Shown: positions 47,691 to 59,041 of the stretch, piece after piece
How positions within the stretch are numbered: the first letter of the stretch is position 1
Layout of the letters: every line of letters starts with the position of its first letter
From: Nemopilema nomurai
Lineage: Eukaryota; Cnidaria; Scyphozoa; Rhizostomeae; Rhizostomatidae
DNA: 64,000 bases
Direction: 5' to 3'
NCBI GenBank assembly: GCA_003864495.1
Contig: ML133465.1
Span: 1,552,789 to 1,616,788 of the forward strand
Notes under the pieces: generated by a model
Seen by the model: the letters and a program-made list of their open reading frames with translations, nothing else
Told to the model about the DNA's origin: nothing
The model's database searches: none
Made by a program: the position numbers and the translations under genes

Positions 47691-50298
47691 AGGCCATTCC
47701 GCAACCGGGTAATCCGCTCTCTATTTATCCCCTTCTTTCTTATCAATTGCTATAGCCGCGTTTCTAGGAAATGACTCTCCCGAGAAGAATAACCTTCTGT
47801 TATTGTCCCTGTGTTTCCACTTCTTTGCTGTTCGAACCCAGCAAGTCTGTAGACTGCAGGACGATTTGTTCCATTGAAAGTTGTTGATGAAATCACAGCA
47901 ATCGCTCCAACGCTTAAGCCCTGAACACGGTTTCTGCTCCTTCTACGTGGCAGCCTTTGGCACAAGTGACCGCAATGTTTACGTACAACTGCAAGAACCA
48001 CCATTTCTATTCTCCTCAATTTGAAGCCGTATATCAATGGATTGATTGCTGAGTTACTGAATAACAAAACCCCTGTCCATCTAGATCCATGATACAATGG
48101 ATGTGACGAAATTGCTCCAAAAAACTTTGCGATCAGCACACAAAGTTTTGGAAGATAACAGATTAGAAATATTGTAGTGAATAGAAATATTATTAAAGCT
48201 TTGTGCTGCTCTGATTGATCGTGGTTCCTTTCTTGGCCTTGTCTCAATATTGCCAAATTGCTGACCCTTGCTTTCAAACAGCGATAGATCTTTACATGAA
48301 AGATCATGATGCAGCTCAAACAAATAACTAACAAGGCAGAAGCACAGATGACAAATATCTTATAAGGTATGACATCGACAAGAGTGCAAATCACAAGCAG
48401 TAACCAAAGTCTCCATATAATTCCAATTGCTCGCCAATACCAAATCCGAAGCGTACCGCAATTTTTCCAAGTTCTATATCGTAAGGGGAGACAAAGAGCA
48501 AGATATCGGTCGAAGTTCACCATACAAACTGCTGCACAAGACCATCCAGACAAAAGATTTGCACCAGCACCAAATGTTCTCCTCAGACTGCAGTATTCGT
48601 TGTTGTTTAAATCTGCAAAGCGCAATGCAGCATTTAGCGGTAACACAGTGCAACCAGCAAGAAGGTCCGTGACTGTTAGTAAAGTCACAATGATGTACGA
48701 TGGTATTGTTGTAGCTTTGGTCTTATAGATTGCGTATAGAATCAATAGGTTACCTATAACGGCCAACACGGCTGACAGGATGGACAAGGCACCAGTCACA
48801 GCTGCAGTTACCTCAAGACTTGTAGTCAGATGAATGATTTGGCTAGTGCTCAGTCCTGTACATGTAATGTTTCTTTCCAAGCTCATTTTCACGACTTGGT
48901 AATTTGTTTCCTATCTCAAATCAGCTTCTCTAGGAACAGGTCCCCTTTTTGAAGCTGCTTTCAGGATTTCCTTATAAGGTGAATATGAGAATATACTTCT
49001 TAGCTATTTGTTGACCTCTACGATTGAGTTCTATGCACATTTTCGTTTGAGAACAATATCAGCGTTTCTCTTTTCATTGTGACGAAAATAGCTTTTGTGA
49101 GATAAAGTGCTACGAACAACTGAAAATCAAAGCATTTAGAATGAAACTATGCGAGAGAAATCCTTGCACCCTATTTTCAGATCGTTTAATATTTCTATTC
49201 TATTTGATACTGCTGTATATTGAAAAGTTACAATTTAAAACCTTTCTTGGATAGTGTACACTGATGTGGGCTTTGATATTATAGATATTATGCGATCGTT
49301 TGATTTGAACAAAGGAAATGAAGACTTTGAACGCGATAGACGATGGCATGCTCCCAATTCGAGAAGCGATATCTGGTATTAGAACCTGTTTTACTTTTGC
49401 TTCACTTCAAACAAAGTTTCGTGTTCTGCCCGAAGCAAACTTAGCACAACAGATAGTCTCCAAAAGCATTGTAATGAGGCCATCAAAATTCCTAAACCTT
49501 GACATTAGTGAAGTTGTTTTCCAAAATTCTTTTTGGAACGTCACTCACAGTGGATAGATTGGAAAGTTATTGCAGTGGCTATTATAGCTCTGCCTTTAAG
49601 AGCCACTAACGCGGCAACAGAATGCTATGCGTCTAAGCATGTCAGGGTGCTCTGTGAGCTGGCGACAGATAATGCTATAGATGGGGTTCACTGGTCTAGA
49701 TGAGTAGAATAATCAAGGCAAAGGGCCGATCTAGAAAAATATTCAATTTGACAATAGGGGTGCTTAAAAGTTCCAAGAATTGATGGTGAGTGTTAATATG
49801 AAAAAACAATTTCCCAAATTTTTCTTCTGATAGAGAATGTTTAGAAAATGTTATTCAAAATCAATTGCATGAAAGCACTTTAATATAGCCTAAACACAAC
49901 TTAAGGTGTCTTAAAAGTTTACACTTTAATCCAAAATTTGCTAGCTGTTTAGGACCTCTTTTTCTGGTCCGTCATTGTAGCTCGAGATAAAATTTTTCGA
50001 GACTTTTCTCTTCCAGAAAATAAATCTCAAAAGGAGCTGCTTGTCTTGCCAAGAGGGAGGCCAAACGTCTTGGCGTGTCCTATGAATCTGCCACTGGTCA
50101 TAACTGTCTTACCATTTGCTGCATTTAGAATTTATGAGTTTAAGAACGTAAGAATTTAAGAAAGTTATATTTACTACGAAAATCATAAAAATTTGAATAA
50201 GAAGGGAGAAATGGTAAGAAGGTGATACCTTATAAACTTGTTTCAGTGGAAAAATTACTACCTTGAGTGATCACTTTTCAGGGGGACTTCGAGCGCCC
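47691..50298. repeat. Inverted repeat, right arm (contains GPCR 3)
   Basis: Continuous 2.6-kb reverse complement of the left arm (32311-33277 plus 37546-39225). The junction corresponding to the left-arm insertion is seamless here at about 49346 (GATGGCATGCTCCCAATTCG). The two arms share both GPCR coding sequence and non-coding flanks. Confidence 0.92.
47750..48892 (-). CDS. Rhodopsin-like GPCR 3, single exon, 380 residues
   Basis: Near-identical twin of GPCR 2 in inverted orientation. The seven differences are Ser for Cys and Glu for Gln in the N terminus, Gly for Ser in TM1 (VIGNLLILY, the canonical form), Ala for Gly before TM3 (TFGAGANL), Arg for Gly in TM4 (IIWRLWLLL), and Arg for Leu plus Glu for Gly in the tail. 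DRY, NPLIY, TM6 CYLP and the C-terminal ETRL are the same. The Arg within the TM4 hydrophobic core (IIWRLW) is unusual and could disturb membrane insertion. Tail-to-tail with GPCR 2 across the spacer. Confidence 0.93.
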   Translation of the reverse strand: MKMSLERNITCTGLSTSQIIHLTTSLEVTAAVTGALSILSAVLAVIGNLLILYAIYKTKATTIPSYIIVTLLTVTDLLAGCTVLPLNAALRFADLNNNEYCSLRRTFGAGANLLSGWSCAAVCMVNFDRYLALCLPLRYRTWKNCGTLRIWYWRAIGIIWRLWLLLVICTLVDVIPYKIFVICASALLVICLSCIMIFHVKIYRCLKARVSNLAILRQGQERNHDQSEQHKALIIFLFTTIFLICYLPKLCVLIAKFFGAISSHPLYHGSRWTGVLLFSNSAINPLIYGFKLRRIEMVVLAVVRKHCGHLCQRLPRRRSRNRVQGLSVGAIAVISSTTFNGTNRPAVYRLAGFEQQRSGNTGTITEGYSSRESHFLETRL

Positions 50299-51285
50299 TG
50301 TTTATTCTAACATACTGATAACTTGAATTTAAACAAAAATTTATACCAAACAAAAGCAAGCCGAGTGAGCATTTGATGAGATGGTCCGTGAAAGGAAATA
50401 ATTACAAACTCGCTGGTTCTTATGTGTACTGTTGCCCAATTGCTGCGCGGCCCCCTGATTGCTTTCTAATACGTCCTACTAAACATAGTGTAAGCTTAAA
50501 TGGTAGAGCAAGGTCTTCAATAAAAGGATGTTCCGTTGGTTCAACAGGGGGTGATGCCGCCTGTCGATAGATCTTGCAAATTTAATACGAAACCTGTACG
50601 TTTTACATTGGAATCTAGAGCTATATCAGCGCTGAAAATGTCCCAAAGTGTCTCAAAAAGCTGATTTCTGCTCCAAGTACTAAAAACTTGAAAACCTACA
50701 CAAAGAACATACGTAACACAACAATTTGCATAAACAATATAATAGATCCGTTTACTTTCCCGAACACTTGAAAACCAATGTATTGGAAATGGTTAGGATT
50801 TATCAAAACACGCTTGCCAATGATCAAACCCTAATGTTAAATAACTGAAGAGGCTAGTTGTCGCTGGTCTACTGGGCTCAACAGTGGTTTTGAATGGGTC
50901 TTTCAAATCTGGGTTGGAAATCAACAGCTTGTGACGTTCTACAGCAATTACTTCAAATAGCTTTTCGCCCACTGCAATCGCGAAGGCGGTGCTATGGTCG
51001 ATTAAGAGCTGTTCTAGTGCACGCTGTAGCTCCTTTTCCCATTCAAATGCAGGAACAATATGTCGAACAGGTGCGATTGTAATAATTGCGAAGGCAGAAC
51101 AAGAGTCGATTAATAGACATGGAATCGCTAGATGTAGTTTCGAACCATCTTCAAAGACTGACTTACTACTCGTGACATAAATCATACTTTGGGCGTTATG
51201 CCTGCTGTGTACGTTGGCATATTACAAACCATTCCTTTCCTTAGCAAATGGTGTATTAATGCGTAATGAAATCGCCATAGCACAT
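50299..51285. other. Unassigned, with one open frame of unknown status
   Basis: A minus-strand frame of 130 codons (50793-51185) encodes an Ile/Ala/Leu-rich peptide with two similar stretches (LIDSCSAFAI and LIDHSTAFAI). I do not recognise it. It may be a chance frame or part of a repeat. Confidence 0.3.
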
Positions 51286-51312
51286 GGGGGGGGGGGGGGG
51301 GGGTGGGGGGGG
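51286..51312. repeat. Poly-G tract
   Basis: Twenty-six G interrupted by one T, adjacent to the gypsy fragment. Prone to assembly and length error. Confidence 0.9.
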
Positions 51313-51419
51313 TTGCGTGATGTTTTATAGTAAGTTATGTGGACGTGCGAGCATTTGGCGATTGTCTCTCCTCTGATCGGCACAACCGGGATTCCCTCCA
51401 CCCTTACGGCTCCAATCTA

Positions 51420-51850
51420 CAATTTTTATCTCCCCTGCCTCAGGGACGGGCAGATAGTCTTCCCTTTATGTCGAGGGAGAATGCAAGCCTTGCACTGGTT
51501 GTGGTTAAAGTTGAGTGTTTTGCCTTCCTTCGACTCAACCTTATAGTTAACCCCACGCTGGGATAGAACCTTGTAAGGGCCCCTCCACCTTTTCCCAAAT
51601 TTCCAGTGCATTGGGCGGAGTAGCTACACCCATTTTCCGACCACGAAATGAGCCCTAGCTTGTTGGTTCTTTAAGTTGTGCGTCTGTTGTTGGCGCTGTC
51701 GTACCATTGTAAGGTTGTCTTGTGCTGCATGTCGAACGCTACTCAACGCTTTCCTCAAAGAGCGAGCGTATTCTGATTGGGAGCAAGGGTTTTTTAAAAG
51801 GAATGCCAAGTGTCTGTTCAATAGGAGTCTCTTGGGACAAACTGCTCAGA
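51420..51850 (-). pseudogene. Ty3/gypsy integrase C-terminal fragment
   Basis: Two minus-strand pieces: SEYARSLRKALSSVRHAAQD..ARAHFVVGKWV (51821-51624), then after a stop MHWKFGKRWRGPYKVLSQRG (51611 on). WRGPYKVL is the GPY/F module at the integrase C terminus of gypsy-type elements. The core integrase, reverse transcriptase and LTRs were not found here. The fragment abuts the repeat array at about 51860 and has at least one stop. Confidence 0.75.
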
Positions 51851-51867
51851 TCAGGAACACAGGAACA

Positions 51868-54330
51868 CTTTTTTCTTTTGGTGTTTTCAACAATCTTTGA
51901 AGCCCAAGATTGCCTTCAATGTCCCATCATCTTTTTTGGTTTTGGGCGTGTTCATTAGGCAATTGAGACCTAGATGTTCCTTTGCCATAACATCATGCAC
52001 CATTATTACCTTTGGTGTTTTCATGAGTCTTTGAAGTCAAAGATTGCCTTCAATTGTCCAATCATCACCTTTGGTTTTGGGCGTGTTCATCAGGCAATTG
52101 AGACCAAGATGTTCCTCTGCCATAACATCCTGCGCCATTCTTACCTTTGGTGTTTTCATGAGTCTTTGAAGTCCAAGATTGCCTTCAATTGTCCAATCAT
52201 CACCTTTGGTTTTGGGCATGTTCATTAGGCAATTGAGACCAAGATGTTCCTCTGCCATAACATCCTGCGCCATTCTTACCTTTGGTGTTTTCATGAGTCT
52301 TTGAAGTCCAAGATTGCCTTCAATTGTCCAATCATCACCTTTGGTTTTGGGCGTGTTCATCAGGCAATTGAGACCAAGATGTTCCTCTGCCATAACATCC
52401 TGCGCCATTCTTACCTTTGGTGTTTTCATGAGTCTTTGAAGTCCAAGATTGCCTTCAATTGTCCAATCATCACCTTTGGTTTTGGGCATGTTCATTAGGC
52501 AATTGAGACCAAGATGTTCCTCTGCCATAACATCCTGCGCCATTCTTACCTTTGGTGTTTTCATGAGTCTTTGAAGTCCAAGCTTGCCTTCAATTGTCCA
52601 ATCATCACCTTTGGTTTTGGGCATGTTCATTAGGCAATTGAGACCAAGATGTTCCTCTGCCATAACATCATGCACCATTATTACCTTTGGTGTTTTTATG
52701 AGTCTTTGAAGTCCAAGATTGCCTTCAATGTCCCATCATCTTTTTTGGTTTTGGGCGTGTTCATTAGGCAATTGAGACCTAGATGTTCCTTTGCCATAAC
52801 ATCCTGCACCATTATTACCTTTGGTGTTTTCATGAGTCTTTGAAGTCAAGATTGCCTTCAATTGTCCAATCATCACCTTTGGTTTTGGGCGTGTTCATCA
52901 GGCAATTGAGACCAAGATGTTCCTCTGCCATAACATCCTGCGCCATTCTTACCTTTGGTGTTTTCATGAGTCTTTGAAGTCCAAGATTGCCTTCAATTGT
53001 CCAATCATCACCTTTGGTTTTGGGCGTGTTCATCAGGCAATTGAGACCAAGATGTTCCTCTGCCATAACATCCTGCGCCATTCTTACCTTTGGTGTTTTC
53101 ATGAGTCTTTGAAGTCCAAGATTGCCTTCAATTGTCCAATCATCACCTTTGGTTTTGGGCATGTTCATTAGGCAATTGAGACCAAGATGTTCTCTGCCAT
53201 AACATCCTGCGCCATTCTTACCTTTGGTGTTTTCATGAGTCTTTGAAGTCCAAGATTGCCTTCAATTGTCCAATCATCACCTTTGGTTTTGGGCGTGTTC
53301 ATCAGGCAATTGAGACCAAGATGTTCCTCTGCCATAACATCCTGCGCCATTCTTACCTTTGGTGTTTTCATGAGTCTTTGAAGTCCAAGATTGCCTTCAA
53401 TTGTCCAATCATCACCTTTGGTTTTGGGCATGTTCATTAGGCAATTGAGACCAAGATGTTCCTCTGCCATAACATCCTGCGCCATTCTTACCTTTGGTGT
53501 TTTCATGAGTCTTTGAAGTCCAAGCTTGCCTTCAATTGTCCAATCATCACCTTTGGTTTTGGGCATGTTCATTAGGCAATTGAGACCAAGATGTTCCTCT
53601 GCCATAACATCATGCACCATTATTACCTTTGGTGTTTTTATGAGTCTTTGAAGTCCAAGATTGCCTTCAATGTCCCATCATCTTTTTTGGTTTTGGGCGT
53701 GTTCATTAGGCAATTGAGACCTAGATGTTCCTTTGCCATAACATCCTGCACCATTATTACCTTTGGTGTTTTCATGAGTCTTTGAAGTCAAAGATTGCCT
53801 TCAATTGTCCAATCATCACCTTTGGTTTTGGGCGTGTTCATCAGGCAATTGAGACCAAGATGTTCCTCTGCCATAACATCCTGCGCCATTCTTACCTTTG
53901 GTGTTTTCATGAGTCTTTGAAGTCCAAGATTGCCTTCAATTGTCCAATCATCACCTTTGGTTTTGGGCATGTTCATTAGGCAATTGAGACCAAGATGTTC
54001 CTCTGCCATAACATCCTGCACCATTATTACCTTTGGTGTTTTCATGAGTCTTTGAAGTCCAAGATTGCCTTCAATGTCCCATCATCTTTTTTGGTTTTGG
54101 GCATGTTCATTAGGCAATTGAGACCAAGATGTTCCTCTGCCATAACATCATGCACCATTACTACCTTTGGTGTTTTCATGAGTCTTTGAAGTCCAAGATT
54201 GCCTTCAATTGTCCAATCATCACCTTTGGTTTTGGGCATGTTCATTAGGCAATTGAGACCAAGATGTTCCTCTGCCATAACATCATGCACCATTCTTACC
54301 TTTGGTGTTTTCATGAGTCTATCAAGGCCA
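51868..54330. repeat. 135-bp coding-derived tandem array, about 18 units
   Basis: Head-to-tail units of 135 bp, some of 134 bp, with very low divergence. Read on the minus strand, each unit has two related halves: LGLQRLMKTPKVRMAQDVMA and LGLNCLMNMPKTKGDDWTIE. A higher-order repeat of about 942 bp (seven units) is visible: the variant GTTTTTATGAGTC followed by CAATGTCCCATC occurs at about 52690 and again at about 53632. Single-base deletions occur at about 52846 and 53190. Confidence 0.93.
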
Positions 54331-54900
54331 ACAGCCCCTTCATTGACATCAGAACTCTCACTTTCCACAGATGGTTCAAACTCATTCACACTTACAGTCT
54401 CTACCATAGGTGTATCAGCATTCTCCATCTTTGCACATCTTTAGCTTCATTTGTCTTTTTCAAGTTCTTTCATGCAGATGCAATTTCCTTCCTGAGTGGT
54501 GTGCCCAATTTCTTCGCTGTTCTTTTTAGTTTATTCCTGCTTTAATCTGGCACATGATTGGCGTCTTCAGAGACTTCTTAAGCAAAGAAACCAGCTCTAA
54601 TTTCACTTTGCAATTTAGCAGACAGTACTCTTTTAGTTGCTCCCAGCTGGACACCCTTCTTGATCTCAGCTTTCAACGATGTCGGTACAGACCTCTTGGT
54701 TTTCTTTAACTCCTTGCCATCCTTGATCTCCATTTGCAATTTTACTTCAAGCTTCTTCTTGGTCTGCCTTAGTGTCACTCCCTCCTTTATTTCATTCCTC
54801 AATGGTGTTGGAGCTGTAGGCAGACAAGCTTTTAAATCGATTTGGTCTACAGACACCACATCAGTTACATCTTCCTCTTCTTCGTCTTTACTATGTCTCT
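51868..54900 (-). pseudogene. Decayed Ki-67-like repeat protein gene
   Basis: The upstream part (54900-54578) encodes an acidic start (KDEEEEDVTDVVSVDQ) and then about three and a half 22-residue repeats: TPLRNEIKEGVTLRQTKK, VKLQMEIKDGKELKKTKR and SLKAEIKKGVQLGATKR. Two further, frame-broken units follow (LGTPLRKEIASA near 54490). After MENADTPMVETVSVNEFEPS (54428) the frame enters the 45-residue repeats with LM(K)TPK cores. The LxxLMKTPK pattern resembles the TP-containing repeats of Ki-67-type chromosome-periphery proteins; this is inference from motif style. Stops, and frameshifts shared by several units, indicate a pseudogene fragment. No introns, N-terminal FHA domain or C-terminal domain were seen. 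Confidence 0.55.
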
Positions 54901-57900
54901 AAATATTCCAGTAAAAGTCTCTCTTTAATAGACGATTTATCCAGTATCCAGTACATCCGAGGCCTGACTACATGCTTCTTTCACAAATACTAAGGTTGTT
55001 AATGTCAAAAGACAGTTAAAAGGATCGAAGATAATGGTTTTGTAACGTTTAACGTGTGTTCGTTTTGGTTCATCTTAGGATGGTGAAGATACGACCGATG
55101 CGATGGGGCCAATGGCCTAAACCCCGAATAAGTAGCACACGAAAGAGACTATTCCGATGTTGTCTTTATCCATTCAATAGCAAGATTCCAATGTGATCAG
55201 CTCACACACATAACACGAACGGAAGGTATTTAAGAGAACAATACAAACGTCACAATACGTTGACAGACAAACACATTGCCATTAGATAGGCGTTAACAAA
55301 CACAACAGGACTCAACATCACATGTGACCATAACACGCAACTGAGATATTACGAAACATATCACACACTAAAGCCAACTCTTACAGTTTGTCCAAGGTTT
55401 GCTGAGCAGGTGGGATATATGGAGAATTGATTGTATGATAATAGTTTCTAGTTTAATTATCATATAATGTAAGGATTTATTGACAATGGACAGGTCGTTT
55501 CGCATCCGTGTAAACGAAACACGCGATTTTTTATTTATTCTGAGAGTGCAGAGAGAGTAGATTTCTAATTTAACGATTTTGACATTGCAGTACCTAAAAA
55601 AGGTCTTGAGTACGTTTTAGATATTTCCAAGATTTCCAGGCTGCATTGTTGTGAATATTTGGCTTATGGCCGACGCAATTTAAAGCTTTCAGGGTGCTCG
55701 GCTAAAAATAGTAATGTCAATTTGACCTGAAGCATTCTGATATGATCCTGCCTAAAAATGCTAAGAGACGAATTGACTGCTTGGAAAGACTTGAGCCAAA
55801 TTGATTGCTTGGTAGAAATTTACCTTAATGGATTGATCGATCGATTGATAGTCGTATTAATTGAAGTTCTGGTCATCTTCTGACGAATGTGATCAATCAA
55901 TCTTCCGGATGCTAAAATTTATAAAGGATTTATCCGAATGTTTCCAGATCAGATACAAATTCATATAGAGAAGAAGTTGACTCGATTCTAGCCGACTCTT
56001 GTGGTCATGACTGTCCATGCGTCAAAACATACAGTGACGACAATTTTCATATAATTGGACAAGCTAGGCCGTCTTTTCACCTAGGTGTTTTGGAGTCTGT
56101 CTATATTCAAGTTGAAAATCCTATTCTTGGTAGACAGAAAGAGTTCGTCTTTTCCCTTGGGCTCTTCTAAAGTTAGGTTTAAGTAACGCTGATTGGTCAA
56201 TTATAACCAATCACGGGCTCTTCTTATCACCCTCTAGTATTTTCGATCCGCATCTGGCTATTTATTCGGTCAGTTTTTGGTTATTTCAGACTTTTGCATA
56301 CATTGACGAGTGTCGGACGAAAAAAATTACTTTAAGTTTGCAAAAACTAGTTCCGCTTTCAAGCTAGGCTGAGGGGGCTTTAGCCCCCCCCCCCACTTTT
56401 TGCAAAAAATGTAAAATATTTAGTAATAAACTACCAATAAAGCCTCTTTTTAATGGTTTTAGCCCCCCCCCACTTTTTTTAGACTTAGCCCCCCACTTTT
56501 CTCAACGCTGTGCCTGAATCACAAGGAAACGACAAGGAACCCGTTTGTGAGTTGCTAATTGTAAAATAGGAACATTTAAGTTATAATATGACTGATTACT
56601 TCCTAATTTTATCAGCAATTCTAGCTACACAATTGAATGGAAATTCTGCTGTAATTTGCTCGCTTGCTGCGTGTCCGACATTTTTGCCAATTCATAATGG
56701 CGGCAAAAACTGTGAAATCGCTGAAAGCGTATACACAAAATAAGTCACGTGGTCAACAGCTTGACTGACAGCTGTTTCACACGAGGAAGGCAGGTTTCTG
56801 TTACTCAATGCTCCTTAATATCACCTTCCACGGCCGGATTTAATGGGGAGTTAAGGTACGCTCCCGCCTCTCTTTGCAAAGCAATGATTATTTCATACTG
56901 AGTTTTGCGCCAACTTAAGGATATGAAATGAAGGCGTTGGCAATAGACCCCTACCCCTGCTATAACGGAATGGACACACACATAAACTCAGTTGTATTTT
57001 ATACTGCACAATCTTCCGTGAACTTCAATAGGACAAGATCTTTCGACGACGACAAATTGCACTTGTTTTGTTGCATGCACGGTTACAAATTAGGCGACAT
57101 GTCGATTCGCAAATGCTGATGTGAAAATTCGAGTTTGGAATGAAACGTCGTACATCTTTCACATGGTAATCAATTTTTATTGCGAAAATATCAAGTGGCT
57201 CCACAACATTTAATTTAATAAGAGTTAAATTTAAGGATTCTAAGGCGTTTTAAGGCCTCTGAAATGGCAAAACCTCAGGAGCTTCCGGGGACTTCAGAAG
57301 CTGTTTTCATCTATATCTTGAATCTCCTTTTTGACAGTTCAATCCCATCAAATTGCTACCACTTTTCCACCCCCAAAACTAATCGAGCAAGTCCGCAGTA
57401 TAATTTTCTTTGTCATCAAAAAACTAAAAGGTGAAAATCAGATAAATTGATTCCTTCATAACATTGATTCCTGAAAGGTACTGCCTAGGCCAAAAGTTCC
57501 AAGCTAAGAAAAACCATGGTTTTCAACTTCATTTCAGACTTTCACAAGTAGCTTTTCTTGAACGCAGCCAAAGCCTACTCACTCACTTTTCCTGCCAACC
57601 CCCTTCTCCTTTTCAAACCGTCATGATAATATGAATATTTCATTACAGTCAATTCAAAGATTTCCATCCACTCCTTTAGCCATTTGTATCATTTCAAGAA
57701 TCTTTTTGCTCCACGAGGACAAATTGCTTTATCTATAATTGATGTCCTGAAAACTGAAATTGCGAGTTTTGGAACGCTTACGCGCATCTGCAAATTCAAA
57801 TTGTTTGAAGGATGCTGGGCTAAACAATGGCTTTTTGCATCTCGTACTCAATGGTCGCTCTGTACAGGTACTTTTGTCATATACCTCGAAGCAGATATCG

Positions 57901-57994
57901 GTATCAGCAACACTCTTTCTTTCTACACGCTTCTTTGTCAACGACAGGCAGAAAGATAATCAGAAGAGCTGAGGGGCCATGAATTCCAGCTGGA
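54901..57994. other. Intergenic, no gene recognised
   Basis: Contains low-complexity C tracts (TTTAGCCCCCCCCCC type) at 56380-56500 and the YY1-type site at 56690-56768. The remainder, including 55000-55400 which has a repeat-like look, could not be assigned. Confidence 0.4.
56690..56768 (+). promoter_or_regulatory. YY1-type site overlapping an ATG
   Basis: TTCATAATGGCGGC (56691-56704) matches the YY1 consensus and contains an ATG. That ATG opens M-A-A-K-T-V-K-S-L-K-A-Y-T-Q-N-K then a few residues to TGA (56766-56768). An E-box CACGTG lies inside at about 56746. It mirrors the arrangement at 8127. No downstream exon was identified. Confidence 0.25.
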
Positions 57995-59041
57995 ATGAAA
58001 CCTTTTACTGTAGAGGAATGTCACTTGGGAATCGATTTGAACTGGACTGTTGATGTAACTGCAGTTATGACTGGTATTATATCAATCTTTTCAGCAGTGT
58101 TGGCGGTTCTTGGCAATTCAATTGTTATGCATGCAATTTGTAAAGCCAGTGCCATCACTGCACCAACATTCGTGATTGTGACATTCCTTGCAGCCACTGA
58201 CGTTCTCACTGGTTGCATTGTGCTACCGTTAAATGCCCATTTACGCTTTGCAGACATGAGCAATAAAGAGCATTGCAGCCTAAAAAGAGTGTTTGGTCTT
58301 GCTGCAAATCTGTTATCTGGATGGTCCTGTTCCGCGGTTTGTGTTATAAATTTCGACAGATACTTGGCTTTATGCTTTCCTATGCGATACAGAACTTGGT
58401 CAGTCTGTGGCACATTACGGGTTCGGTACTTGCAAACCTTGGCCTCCATGTGGAACCTGTGGCTACTACTTGTAATATCGGCAGGAATGGCTTTCGTTCC
58501 TCACAACGCATTTATCATCACTTCGTTTGCACTCCTAATCCTCTGCATTTTTTGCATCATTTTCTGCCATGCTAAAATCCATAAATGCATGAAGCGGAGA
58601 GTTTGCAATATACCGAATTTGACGCAAGGACAGCATACACTCTTTCGTCAAAGTGAGCGGAACAAGACATCAGCAATATTTGTGCTCACTAGTTTTTTCT
58701 TAATTAGCTATCTTCCCAGGGTGTGCTTATTTATATTAAACAATATGGTATCGTTTTCACCAAACGCCATGTACCATTGCCATAGATGGTCAAATATTTT
58801 GCTGTTTAGTAACTCAGCAGTCAATCCATTGATTTACGGCTTGCAGCTAAACCGATTGAGAGTTATCCTCTCGGCAATGCTACGCAAAAACTGCGGCCAT
58901 GTTTGCCATCTTTTGTCGCGGAGGGAGACAGGCCTGGCTAATCAGTGCGATACTATCGAAATCAGGACAGCAACCAATGCAACGGTTTCCCCACATGTTT
59001 TGCCTGCAGTAGTAAAAGGAAATGCGGAGACAAGCTGTTAA
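57995..59041 (+). CDS. Rhodopsin-like GPCR 4, single exon, 348 residues
   Basis: Diverged member of the same cluster. N terminus MKPFTVEECHLGIDLNWTVD with one sequon. TM1 VLGNSIVMHA, TM2 AATDVLTGC, TM3 end NFDRYLALCFPMRYR, TM6 ISYLPRVCLF and TM7 NSAVNPLIYG are present. As in its relatives, the TM6 Trp is Tyr and the loop before TM5 lacks Cys. The third intracellular loop contains TQGQHTLFRQSERNKTSAIF, matching the TQGQ..ER.K pattern of GPCR 1. The tail ends ETSC, related in position to ETHL/ETRL but with Cys last. The gene is intact. Confidence 0.93.
   Translation: MKPFTVEECHLGIDLNWTVDVTAVMTGIISIFSAVLAVLGNSIVMHAICKASAITAPTFVIVTFLAATDVLTGCIVLPLNAHLRFADMSNKEHCSLKRVFGLAANLLSGWSCSAVCVINFDRYLALCFPMRYRTWSVCGTLRVRYLQTLASMWNLWLLLVISAGMAFVPHNAFIITSFALLILCIFCIIFCHAKIHKCMKRRVCNIPNLTQGQHTLFRQSERNKTSAIFVLTSFFLISYLPRVCLFILNNMVSFSPNAMYHCHRWSNILLFSNSAVNPLIYGLQLNRLRVILSAMLRKNCGHVCHLLSRRETGLANQCDTIEIRTATNATVSPHVLPAVVKGNAETSC

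Noticed and set aside
51974..54189. Plus-strand frames in the 135-bp array encoding repeated Cys/His/Trp-rich peptides
   Set aside because: They are the antisense of the LMKTPK repeats; the minus strand has the sensible composition and an upstream related repeat domain.
51868..54330. Regular repeat array considered as CRISPR
   Set aside because: Units are contiguous 135-bp tandem copies without unique spacers, in a eukaryotic genome.
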